Of a stretch of 64,000 nt of DNA, positions 43,689 to 51,612 are shown one piece after another; positions within the stretch are counted from its first letter, which is position 1; every line of letters starts with the position of its first letter. A model generated the notes under the pieces. That model searched no databases, was not told where the DNA came from, and saw only the letters and a list, made by a program, of their open reading frames with translations. The DNA comes from CAWHQZ01 sp963831645 (GTDB taxonomy: Bacteria > Pseudomonadota > Alphaproteobacteria > Rhizobiales > Aestuariivirgaceae): positions 496,001 to 560,000 of the forward strand of contig CAWHQZ010000017.1 of assembly GCA_963831645.1 (NCBI GenBank), written 5' to 3'. Made by a program: the position numbers and the translations under genes.

Positions 43689-44117
43689 TCAGTGCCGCGA
43701 CTTCTTGTCGAGTTCCGCCGCAGCCCGCTCAACCGGCGTTAGCAGCTCTTCCCACGATGTTCCTTGCCCAGCCGGTGCCGCCTCCAGTTCGCGGCGAGCC
43801 ATTTCTTTCTTGCCGATCCGCTCGTACTTCTGCAACTGCTCGCCGCCGTCAGCTTCCCTGATCAGCATCTCGCAGTGCTTCAGCGCCGCGACGTTGCCAG
43901 CCCGCGCTTTCTTGAACAGCCCATCCACCGTCTCGCCGTACTGCTTTGCCCGGCCGCTCGTCAGTTCCTCGGCAAAATGTCGCGCCAGCGCATGGCGCTC
44001 GATGCCAATCGAAGCAGCAATGAAGGCATTGGTTTTTCCGAACGCCTTCAGCCGCTCGACCCTAAGCCGTTGCGCCGCAGTCGGTTCAAACTGTGGCCTG
44101 CCTCTGTTCTCAGTCAT
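43689..44117 (-). CDS. phage terminase-small-subunit-like HTH protein
   Basis: About 142 residues from the ATG at 44117. GRPQFEPTAAQRLRVERLKAFGKTNAFIAASIGIERHALARHFAEELTSGRAK is the HTH opening common to small proteins that precede phage terminases, followed by a helical oligomerisation region and a charged tail. No large terminase follows. The gene was disrupted: a 584-bp cassette with target duplication sits four bases upstream. Removing it would join an upstream in-frame ATG (ATG GAG AAT TTG GAC ATG), so the original start may have been five codons further on. Confidence 0.65.
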   Translation of the reverse strand: MTENRGRPQFEPTAAQRLRVERLKAFGKTNAFIAASIGIERHALARHFAEELTSGRAKQYGETVDGLFKKARAGNVAALKHCEMLIREADGGEQLQKYERIGKKEMARRELEAAPAGQGTSWEELLTPVERAAAELDKKSRH

Positions 44118-44120
44118 GTC

Positions 44121-44720
44121 CAAATTCTGGTAGTGCCTCAGTTTGAAATTTGATTAGTACAGGCTACGACGTACGGCCCCAAGCCTGCGCCTCAATTTTC
44201 CAGACGCCATCGCGCCTCGCGAACGTATACGCAAGAGTACCGGTCCGAACGATGGACTGGTCCTTAAGCGTTATTGTGAGAGTCCCCGAGATAACTGCAT
44301 AAGCGGACGAGCCCTCGACATTCCAGAAGCCCATCTCGTAGGTCAAGTGCTCCTTGATTACGCCAAGGCCCTTACGCCATATCTCTACGTCAGCCATCCA
44401 CTTGGCTGGAGCATTTGGGTTCAGCCAACGGTAGGGCGCAATACCGTCAATGATGATCGCGGTGTCCCCGAACACGCTGAAGAGCAGGTTGTTGTCTTGC
44501 GTGTTGAAGGCTTTGATGTGCGAGTCGATTAAACTTTGGATTTCGGCTGGAGTAGTCTGTGGTGGCGCTTGCGCAAGAGACACTGGTACTGTTGACGCGA
44601 GCGCGGTGATGGCGATTGCAGTGCGTCGAGTCGGATTTGACATGGATAGCTTTCCTCTTTGCTAAGAAGAGGCTATCGGCTACGGCCGGAAAATTCAAAC
44701 TGAGGCACCACCCAAATTCT
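44121..44720. mobile_element. 584-bp non-autonomous cassette with terminal inverted repeats and 8-bp target duplication
   Basis: CAAATTCT is repeated at 44121-44128 and 44713-44720. Just inside lie terminal repeats GGTAGTGCCTCAGTTTGAA (44129-44147) and, inverted, GGTGGTGCCTCAGTTTGAA (44694-44712), matching at 18 of 19 bases. The only gene inside is the secreted SnoaL-like protein at 44164-44643; there is no transposase. The 8-bp duplication indicates insertion by a transposase acting in trans. The parent IS family is not recognised. Confidence 0.8.
44164..44643 (-). CDS. exported SnoaL/DUF4440-like protein carried by the cassette
   Basis: A 159-residue protein with a signal peptide (RRTAIAITALASTVPVSLAQA) and an NTF2-fold SnoaL-like domain: PAEIQSLIDSHIKAFNTQDNNLLFSVFGD, the usual cone-shaped pocket strands, and a C-terminal YTFARRDGVWKIEAQAWGR. 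A ribosome site (GAGGAAAG) precedes ATG 44643. It fills nearly all of the 584-bp cassette, so it is passenger cargo. Function is unknown; the fold hosts small-molecule enzymes, ligand-binding and immunity-type proteins. Confidence 0.78.
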   Translation of the reverse strand: MSNPTRRTAIAITALASTVPVSLAQAPPQTTPAEIQSLIDSHIKAFNTQDNNLLFSVFGDTAIIIDGIAPYRWLNPNAPAKWMADVEIWRKGLGVIKEHLTYEMGFWNVEGSSAYAVISGTLTITLKDQSIVRTGTLAYTFARRDGVWKIEAQAWGRTS

Positions 44721-44970
44721 CCATGAGTTGCCCGCACGTTAAATCCGTGCTCCCGGAACAATATCCTGCCCCAAGTGAAATTTCTGAGCGCGCATTGAGT
44801 CCGGGAATAAGGGGGCGTGGGTAGACGCGAGGGCAAAGTTTTCATCCTCGACCTACCCCGCGGAGGGTTGATGCCGCCCGATTCGACCACAGCGCATGAC
44901 AGATATTCAGGGATTCCCAAAGCAGCCGAATTGTGATTCAACAGATGTGCGAAATGGGAGGAGAAGACGT

Positions 44971-45375
44971 ATGTCAACAGCACAAGAACTCTTTGACTGG
45001 GCAGCCACCGGCATCCTTCAGCAGGGTGGGTTTTGTGTGCAACCCCTTGGATGGCCCGCATGGCAGAGTCATGACCGGCTGTGCGCTATGGGATGGGTAA
45101 TTAAATACCGGTCGAGTATGAAGAGCGACAACCCATTGCAAATTGCCGAAATCACCGAGGCGATTAGGGCACTGCAAGAACACCATGACCTAGTGCGTGA
45201 CTTAATAGTAGCGCACGACTTATGTGCCGCCCTTGGCATCCGCAATGGCAGCATTGAAAAGTGGAAGCATTCAATGAGATTGATTGCTGTGAAGCACAAC
45301 CTCAGTGACGCAGTCCTTGGTCAAAGGAGCAACACGGAATCTCTTATATTCCACGACTACCTTCCCGCTGCATAA
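44971..45375 (+). CDS. protein of unknown function in the island
   Basis: Start taken at ATG 44971, with GGGAGGAG seven bases upstream, rather than the longer frame from 44896. The 134-residue protein is mostly helical: AQELFDWAATGILQQGGFCVQPLGW, ITEAIRALQEHHDLVRDLIVAHDLCAALG and IEKWKHSMRLIAVKHNL. No family is recognised. A terminator-like hairpin follows at 45394. Base composition is lower in GC than the chromosome. Confidence 0.55.
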   Translation: MSTAQELFDWAATGILQQGGFCVQPLGWPAWQSHDRLCAMGWVIKYRSSMKSDNPLQIAEITEAIRALQEHHDLVRDLIVAHDLCAALGIRNGSIEKWKHSMRLIAVKHNLSDAVLGQRSNTESLIFHDYLPAA

Positions 45376-45393
45376 CCGCTTGTGAACGTCGGG

Positions 45394-45424
45394 TTGCCCG
45401 GGCTCGGGCAATGCTGGGTTTTTT
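45394..45424 (+). terminator. rho-independent-type terminator
   Basis: Stem TTGCCCG/CGGGCAA (45394-45400 and 45405-45411) with loop GGCT, followed after seven bases by six Ts (45419-45424). It lies 18 bp after the stop of the gene ending at 45375. Confidence 0.5.
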
Positions 45425-45441
45425 GAAGGTCGCGAAATTGG

Positions 45442-45565
45442 CCGGTCATAGCAGTCATAGCAAATCCCTATTCTTCATCGCGTGTGGGGAGGGGTTTTCC
45501 ATTTCTCGTGTGTATTGGGATAACAATAGAGAAATGCTGTGACTGCTATGACGCGCTATGACCGG
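45442..45565. repeat. inverted repeat with GTCATAGC units
   Basis: CCGGTCATAGCAGTCATAGCA at 45442-45462 is mirrored by TGCTATGACGCGCTATGACCGG at 45544-45565, differing by one indel and one substitution. GTCATAGC occurs twice in each arm. It overlaps the end of the truncated primase gene. Confidence 0.6.
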
Positions 45566-46084
45566 ACCCCTCGTCGCGCCCATAGACCAGCTTGATATTT
45601 TCATACTTCTGGACCCTCTTTTTCTCTTCATCTGCGGCCGCTTCCTTTGTCGGCCTCGTTTTGCGAATGCTCGGGAAGGCGGCGCTCAGGTCACGGCCGA
45701 ATACTGACTTGATGGTCGGCTTCAGGCCGCTGGACTCGCACCACATGCGCCAAGCTGCGTAGAGGTCGTTCACCTCGACAATGAAATCCTGTCCCGGTCC
45801 TAACTCGCACTTCTCACGAACGAAGGCCGTTACCGGCGACCCGAGGATTTCAAGCTGTTCGATGCTTTCCTTGGCGCTCTCCGGCTGGATGAAGTAGCCC
45901 CGCTTCGCCAGCCGACGATATCCGGCCAGCGACCAATTGAGGATGCCGGACAATTCCTTAAGCAGTCGAGGTTCGAGCAGCGGGTCCTCCTGTCCATAGA
46001 AACTCTTGGTGAGAACCAGAAGCACGAAGCGGGACGCCAAGGCGGCAGCGGCATCGTGGATGCGCGGCAGTTCGTTGGTCAGCA
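45546..46084 (-). pseudogene. C-terminal fragment of a phage/plasmid P4-type primase-helicase
   Basis: The surviving part starts abruptly at LLTNELPRIHDAAAALASRFVLLVLTKSFYGQEDP and continues LLKELSGILNWSLAGYRRLAKRGYF...LYAAWRMWCESSG. This is the end of the D5/P4-type helicase domain plus the primase C-terminal winged helix that phage and integrative elements use for replication. Everything N-terminal, including the Walker motifs and primase domain, is absent. At about 46082-46086 the sequence passes directly into a YeeE/YedE gene. An open frame continues across the junction to 46226 but only as an out-of-frame reading of YeeE. Confidence 0.75.
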
Positions 46085-46378
46085 AGTGCCGGCGCCGACG
46101 ATCAAGCCGGCCAGCACCGCAGTGGGACCGCTCGCCGGGAACCGCACCGTTGCCGGGTCGTGGGCGCCCAACAGAGTCATCGCCAAAGCGCCCGCGAGAA
46201 GGCCCACAATGAAGAGCGCCCGCCATCCGATGTCACTCGCCGGAGTGAGGGTGACGAGCCCCGCGAAAATGCCGCTTACGCCAGCAACGCGGCCGTTAGC
46301 GAGCATGAGCAGCGACGCGGCTGACCCGATCAGAACACCTCCGAGAAGGCTTTCCCACGGGGTGAATGCTGTCTCCAT
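46079..46378 (-). pseudogene. YeeE/YedE-family sulfur transporter subunit, 3' end lost
   Basis: From ATG 46378 the frame gives METAFTPWESLLGGVLIGSAASLLMLANGRVAGVSG... AGLIVGAGT, the N-terminal half of a short YeeE/YedE protein of the thiosulfate/sulfur transport family. It stops at 46079 right where the family's conserved GNGCTSGHGVCG motif should begin. The missing half was not found elsewhere in the window. The break coincides with the truncated primase, so this is the right junction of the island. Confidence 0.75.
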
Positions 46379-46636
46379 GTCGTGATCTCGCGCAGGTTGC
46401 CTCTTCGAGAGTATGCTCGGGGCTTGCCTCACGTAACAGTACCACTGCCGCCTCAAAGGAGCTCCGGAACAATAAGTTGCCCAGCCTATCTGGCTAGCCG
46501 GGTTCAATCATTCCTGATCGTTGCCGACTGAAACCTATATCATGTGCCGACCGCTTGTCATCCGAGGTCAATTTGGGTGCGGTGCGGAAGAATATGGAGA
46601 TATTCTGGTCCTTTCTTGAACACGGGAGCGATACCA

Positions 46637-47068
46637 ATGGACGCTCAACAGACTTTCGCTCGCTATACCCAGGCAATTGATTGCGGGGACATAGGCGCTG
46701 CCGCGGCGCTCATCGCCGACGACTTCCGCCTCGATGGAGCCGGGCTCGATGGTGTCGGCAAGGCGACATTGATTGCCGCGATGAAGGCTCAGCTCGACGC
46801 CTTCCCGGATTACTCGGAGAACCCTAGCGACATTGCGCTCGAGGGCGACAAGGTCCGCTTCGTCGCTCATGTCTCCGGCACTCAGAAACAAACGCTCGCG
46901 ATACCTGGATTGCCTCCGGTTCCGGCTACGGGCCGCTCAATACGACTGCCGCCGGAACCGGCCTGGGTTTTGGTGCGGGACGGCAAACTTGTTGCCTATC
47001 ACGTTGACGAGGTGGCCGGCGGTGGCGTCAATGGAATTTTGGCACAGTTGCGAGCTAACGAAACCTAG
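46637..47068 (+). CDS. SnoaL-like polyketide cyclase family protein
   Basis: Start at ATG 46637, with GGGAG upstream. The 143-residue NTF2-fold protein contains MDAQQTFARYTQAIDCGDIGAAAALIADDFRLDGAG, GLDGVGKATLIAAMKAQLDAFPD, and WVLVRDGKLVAYHVDEVAGGGVNGILAQL. This is the cytosolic ester-cyclase or SnoaL-like group; the substrate is unknown. It is not closely related to the exported SnoaL-like protein in the cassette. It lies between the island edge and a convergent flavoprotein gene. Confidence 0.75.
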   Translation: MDAQQTFARYTQAIDCGDIGAAAALIADDFRLDGAGLDGVGKATLIAAMKAQLDAFPDYSENPSDIALEGDKVRFVAHVSGTQKQTLAIPGLPPVPATGRSIRLPPEPAWVLVRDGKLVAYHVDEVAGGGVNGILAQLRANET

Positions 47069-47164
47069 GCCGATTCTGCTGCATTCTGCTTCGGCGGTAC
47101 ATCTCCTGAGGCGTCAAGAAGAGGCTGACCGGAACCTCAAAAATTGAAGGGAACAGGCAGCTTT

Positions 47165-49230
47165 CTAGAAATCTTTGCACAGACGCAGGGAATCATAGAT
47201 GGCGGCGTGGATATTGCGCGCGGCGACCGCATCACCGACGCGGAAGAGCCGGAAGGAACCGCGGGCGCTGCGGCGGACGCTCTGTTGCCGTCCCTGCAGA
47301 AGGGCCGGGTAGTCGATTGCGCCGCGGTTCGAGGATTTCTCCTTGAGGGCGAAGTAAAGCTCGGCCAGGGGCAGGGTAGCGTTTTCAACCACCACCTGGT
47401 CAACCCGGCGCTCATCGACGTCGGCCTCGGCGTAGGGGCTGTGAAGGATCGCCAGGAGCCGGTTGCCTTCTCGCCTGAGCGCCCGCACCCGCATCATGGT
47501 TGTTATCCTGACCCGCCGGGACTTCGAAAATCTTCATGTACGGCACGAGATTGAGACCTCCGACGTCGGGCGCGAAATAGCGCTCGGGACTCACGATCTC
47601 GAGTTCTGGATCCGGCTCCGGCGATATACTCCGCCGCCGCCAGGCCCGGATGGCCGCCGTTGTCGTCGAAGAGCAGGACATCGTCGCTCGGCTTGACCTC
47701 GCCGGACAGAATGTCCCAGGAAGTCGTTGCCAGCTCCTTGCCCTCCTCGATCGCCTGCGACGAGGGCAGGCCGCCGGTCGCCGCGACGACGATGTCGGGA
47801 GCTGCGGCCTCCACGTCGGCAACCTCGGCGTAGGTGTGAAATCGGATATCAACCTTGAGCTTTTCGAGCTGGGCGAGGCGCCAGTCGATGATGCCGATCA
47901 ATTCGCGGCGGCGCTCGACCTTGACCGCGAGACGCACTTGGCCGCCGGCTTCGCTTGCGGCCTCGAGCAGCGTTACCTTGTGCCCGCGTTCGGCGCTGAC
48001 GCGCGCCGCTTCGAGACCGGCGGGGCCGGCGCCGATGACAACTACATGCTGCTTGCGCCCGCGCGACGGCGAGATCGCGTGCGGCATGCTGGCCTCACGC
48101 CCGGTAGCGGGGTTATGGATGCAAAGTGCGTCGTTTCCTTCATAGATGCGCTCGAGGCAGTAGGTCGCACCCACACAGGGCCGGATATCGCTCTCCCGGC
48201 CGGCGATGATCTTGTTGACGATATGAGGATCGGCGATGTGGGCTCGCGTCATGCCCACCATGTCGAGCTTACCCTCGGCGATGGCATGACGGGCGGTTGC
48301 GACGTCGCCGATGCGCGCGGCGTGGAACACCGGAAATCTCGTGGCCCGCCTCACCTCGCCGGCGAAATCGAGATGCGGCGCCGACGCCATGCCGGTGATC
48401 GGGATCACCCGCGACAATGGCGCGTCGTGCTCGATATGGCCGCGAATCAAATTCAGGAAATCGACTTGGCCGGTGGCGATGAGACGGCGGCAGATCTCGA
48501 GGCCCTCTTCTTTGCTCAGGCCCTTGTCCCAGTCCTCGTCAGCGACGAGGCGGCAGCCGACGATGAATGAGGACCCGACCGCCTTGCGCACCGCTGTCAG
48601 CACGGCAAGTGAAAACCGCAGGCGATTGCCCAGCGAGCCGCCGAAATCATCGGTGCGGGTGTTGGTGGCGGGCGACCAGAACTGGTCGAGCAGATGGCCG
48701 TAACATTCCAACTCGATGCCGTCGAGACCCGCTTCCTGCATACGCTGGGCGGCGGCTGCAAAATCCTTGACGATGCGCTCGATATCCCAGTCTTCCATCT
48801 CCTTGGGAAAGGAGCGGTGGGCGGGCTCGCGAATGGGAGAAGGCGCCAGCACCGGCAGCCAATCAGCCCTGTTCCAGGTGGTGCGCCGGCCGAGGTGGGT
48901 GAGCTGGATCATCACTGCAGCCCCGTGCCCGTGGCACTCCTCGGTGAGGCGCTTCAGCCACTTCACGATCTCGTCCTTGTAGGCGCACAGGTTGCCGAAG
49001 GCCGTTGCTGAATCCTCGGAGACCACTGCGGAGCCCGCCGTCATGGTGAGGGCAATTCCGCCCTTCGCTCTCTCCACTTGATAGAGCCGGTAGCGGTCTT
49101 TCGGCATCCCGTCTTCGTGATAGTTGGGCTCATGCGCCGTCGACATGATGCGGTTCTTCAGCGTCAGATGCTTGAGCACAAAGGGCTGCAGCAGCGGATC
49201 GCTCGAACGCATGACCGTCGTGGCGCTCAT
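47165..49230 (-). pseudogene. NADH:flavin oxidoreductase, N-methylproline demethylase-like, two frameshifts
   Basis: A long FMN/4Fe-4S/FAD flavoprotein of the dimethylamine dehydrogenase/2,4-dienoyl-CoA reductase group. The TIM barrel has LTLKNRIMSTAHEPNYHEDGMPKDRYR, MIQLTHLGRRT and ARIGDVATARHAIAEGKLDMVGMTRAHIADP. The cluster region PCVGATYCLERIYEG...CIHNP and the FAD site VVVIGAGPAGLEAARVSAERG follow. Motif by motif this resembles N-methylproline (stachydrine pathway) demethylases. The frame slips near 47610 (extra A) and near 47500. The C-terminal parts ELEIVSPERYFAPDVGG and RALRREGNRLLAIL...LRLCKDF lie in two other frames. An MFS gene just upstream may import the substrate. Confidence 0.82.
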
Positions 49231-49252
49231 CACCTTGATCGCGCTGCGCCGC

Positions 49253-50476
49253 TCACTCGGCGGGACTCATGGCTGCCACAGGTCTCGACCATATCACCTC
49301 ACGGCCAGGCTCGGGATCGCGAGGAACGAGCAGGGAAAGCACGAGCGCCACCCCGGCCATCGCCGAGCCGATGAGGAAGACGGCCGCCGGGCTGGTGTCC
49401 CACAGGATGCCGAGAGGAATGGGGATCAACACCGCCGCGACATGATTGATGGAGAAGGCCACTCCCGAGGTCGGCGCTATATCGGCCGGATCGGCGATCT
49501 TCTGGAAATAGGTGCGGTGGGAGATCGCCAGGAAGAAGAGCGCGTTGTCGATGATGTACAGTCCGGCAGCAATCCAGGCGTTGGTAGTCACCGCGTACAG
49601 AAAGAAGATCCCGATGAGGCCGATGTTTTCGAAGATCATCGTGCGCCGGTCACCCCAGCGGCCGATGAGAATGCCAAGCCAGGGAGTGATGAGCATGTTA
49701 CAAACTGCGTTGACGAGCATCAGAAGCGTGACGTCGCCGACGCTGTAGCCGAACTTCTGCACCATGAGGAGGACGGCAAATATGACGAAGATCTGCCGCC
49801 GCGCGCCGTCCATGAAGGTCAGGGCATAGTAAAGCCAGTAGCGCTGGCGAAGCACCAGCTGACGCCGCTGCTGAACCTCCTCACGGAAGTATGGAAACCA
49901 GGCATAGATGAAGCCGGTCACCGCCACCGTGAGCAGCCCACCGGCGAGGAATACCCACACGTAGTCCAGCCTCAGCCACTTCCACAACAGAAAGATCACG
50001 CCGTAGGCGGCAATCGTGGCGAACGAGCCGGCGGCAACGACCTTGCCGATCTGACTCGATGCGTCTTTTTTCGCGAACCATTGCAGGGCCAGCGACTGGT
50101 TGACGGTCTCGTAGTAGTGGAAGCCTAGGGATTTCACGATTGTCGTGGCATAGAAGCCGAAGGCAGACGGGAAAAAGCCGGTGACGGCAACGCCCGCTCC
50201 GATGGTCAGCAGCGAAAACAGGCCGAGCGTCTGCTCGCGCATGAGGACCAGGAACAGCACCGCCGCAAACGACAGGAATCCCGGGATCTCGCGCACCGTG
50301 TGCAGCGTCCCCATCTCCTGGCCGGCGAAGCCTACGACATCGATGGCGAAGTTGACGTGCAGCGCATTCCATGTGGCGAAAGAAAGCTGGTTGGCGATCG
50401 CCATCAACATGAGCGCCAGAACCGGCCGCTTCCAGTAGGTGGCTGCGGAGACGGGTATGGCGTGCTTGCCCGGCAT
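49253..50476 (-). CDS. MFS transporter
   Basis: About 408 residues from ATG 50476; a longer frame from 50581 would overlap the upstream gene by 40 bp and lacks a good ribosome site. Twelve helices are visible, with YWKRPVLALMLMAIANQLSFATWNAL at the start and loop motif GILIGRWGDRRTMIFENIG in the second half. The substrate is unknown. It lies 22 bp before the N-methylproline-demethylase-like gene, so uptake of a betaine or methylated amino acid is a reasonable guess only. Confidence 0.8.
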   Translation of the reverse strand: MPGKHAIPVSAATYWKRPVLALMLMAIANQLSFATWNALHVNFAIDVVGFAGQEMGTLHTVREIPGFLSFAAVLFLVLMREQTLGLFSLLTIGAGVAVTGFFPSAFGFYATTIVKSLGFHYYETVNQSLALQWFAKKDASSQIGKVVAAGSFATIAAYGVIFLLWKWLRLDYVWVFLAGGLLTVAVTGFIYAWFPYFREEVQQRRQLVLRQRYWLYYALTFMDGARRQIFVIFAVLLMVQKFGYSVGDVTLLMLVNAVCNMLITPWLGILIGRWGDRRTMIFENIGLIGIFFLYAVTTNAWIAAGLYIIDNALFFLAISHRTYFQKIADPADIAPTSGVAFSINHVAAVLIPIPLGILWDTSPAAVFLIGSAMAGVALVLSLLVPRDPEPGREVIWSRPVAAMSPAE

Positions 50477-50540
50477 GCGGGAGCTTATATCACGGGGTCG
50501 ACCGTTGCCGACATGCGTCGAGAGCAGGAGGGCGTTGCCG

Positions 50541-51612
50541 TCACGGCGCGGAAGAAATGTGTTGGGCGCTGCCGTTGTCATCCTTCAGCTTGTTTCCGAA
50601 GGACAGTAGCTCGCGCGAGAACGAGGCGAGCGACGGCCGCGGTCGGGTGAGAAACGGCAGCGGCCGGCAGAGATCAAGTGCGGCAAGGCCGATGCGGGCG
50701 GTCAAAATGCCATTGACGGCTCCTTCGCCGAAACGGGCCGAAAGCCGGCCGATGAGTCCCCGGCCGATCAGGTGCTGGATGACATTGTCGCCAAGCGCCA
50801 GGCCGCCGGTAACGGCGAGATGGCCGGCCACCATGCGCGCGAGCCTGAAGGTCCCGATGGCGCCGGGCCTGCCGCCGTAGAGGGTCGCCAACTCGCGCAG
50901 CATGCGCAGGTTCACCGCGGCGACGAACAGGATGTCGAGGGCAGCGACCGGAGCGACCGCAGTCAGAAGTGTTACGCGGCGTGCATGGCGGGCGATGATC
51001 GTCGCGGCATTCTCATCGAGCACTCCCATGATGTCGCGCTCCGCCAGCCGGATGCGATCTGAAGGTGAAATGATCTCGCCGGCGTGACTTCTTAAGGTCG
51101 TCGAGGCCGGCTTTGACGTCGGCGCGGCCGGTGTAGATTTTCTCGAGCCTGGTGATCGCGCGCTCGCCCGCTTCCTCATCCTCGAAATTCACCGCCCGCG
51201 TGGCATCATCGTGGATATCGCCGAGTTTCTTCAGGCGCACCAGCCCGGTGACCTCGCGCATGATGATCGCAACCGCCGCCAGTCCCGCCGCCGCGACCAA
51301 CCCGACCCCGAACCATCCCAGCATCGGCGAGCGGGCAAAGAGATCCTCGATGAGCCGGGTAACCCCGAGGCCGGCCCACAGGCTGATGAGCGCGCCGAGG
51401 GCGGCGAGCAAGAGCCCGGCCCAGCGAAATCGCCGCACGATCCTGCGGCCTTCGGGGAGGGTGCGCTGCAATTTTGCTTCGGCGGCGTCCTGCTCCCAGT
51501 CGATCCTGGGCGCGGCAAAGCTGCCCGGTGCGCGATGGCCGTAGCCCGGCTTGGTCGCCGGCGAGGCCGAATCGAGCTTGAAGGCCTGTGGCTTGCGGGC
51601 GCCTGCGGTCAC
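50541..51612 (-). pseudogene. ycjF: YcjF/TIGR01620-family membrane protein, frameshift near 51084
   Basis: The N-terminal frame (51612 to about 51084) gives a charged start, two membrane helices (WAGLLLAALGALISLWAGLG, WFGVGLVAAAGLAAVAIIM) and KKLGDIHDDATRAVN...ADVKAGLDDLKK. The C-terminal frame continues HAGEIISPSDRIRLAERDIMGVLDENAATIIARHARRV...GDNVIQHLIGRGLIGRLSARFGEGAVNG, the DUF697 domain. An extra T (AAGTCACGCC) separates them. The gene overlaps ycjX by four bases, the standard ycjX-ycjF pair found widely in proteobacteria and linked to stress responses. Confidence 0.85.

Noticed and set aside
45546..46226. 226-residue intact primase-like protein
   Set aside because: The first 48 residues are an out-of-frame reading of the YeeE gene. 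Only the part after about 46084 is primase.
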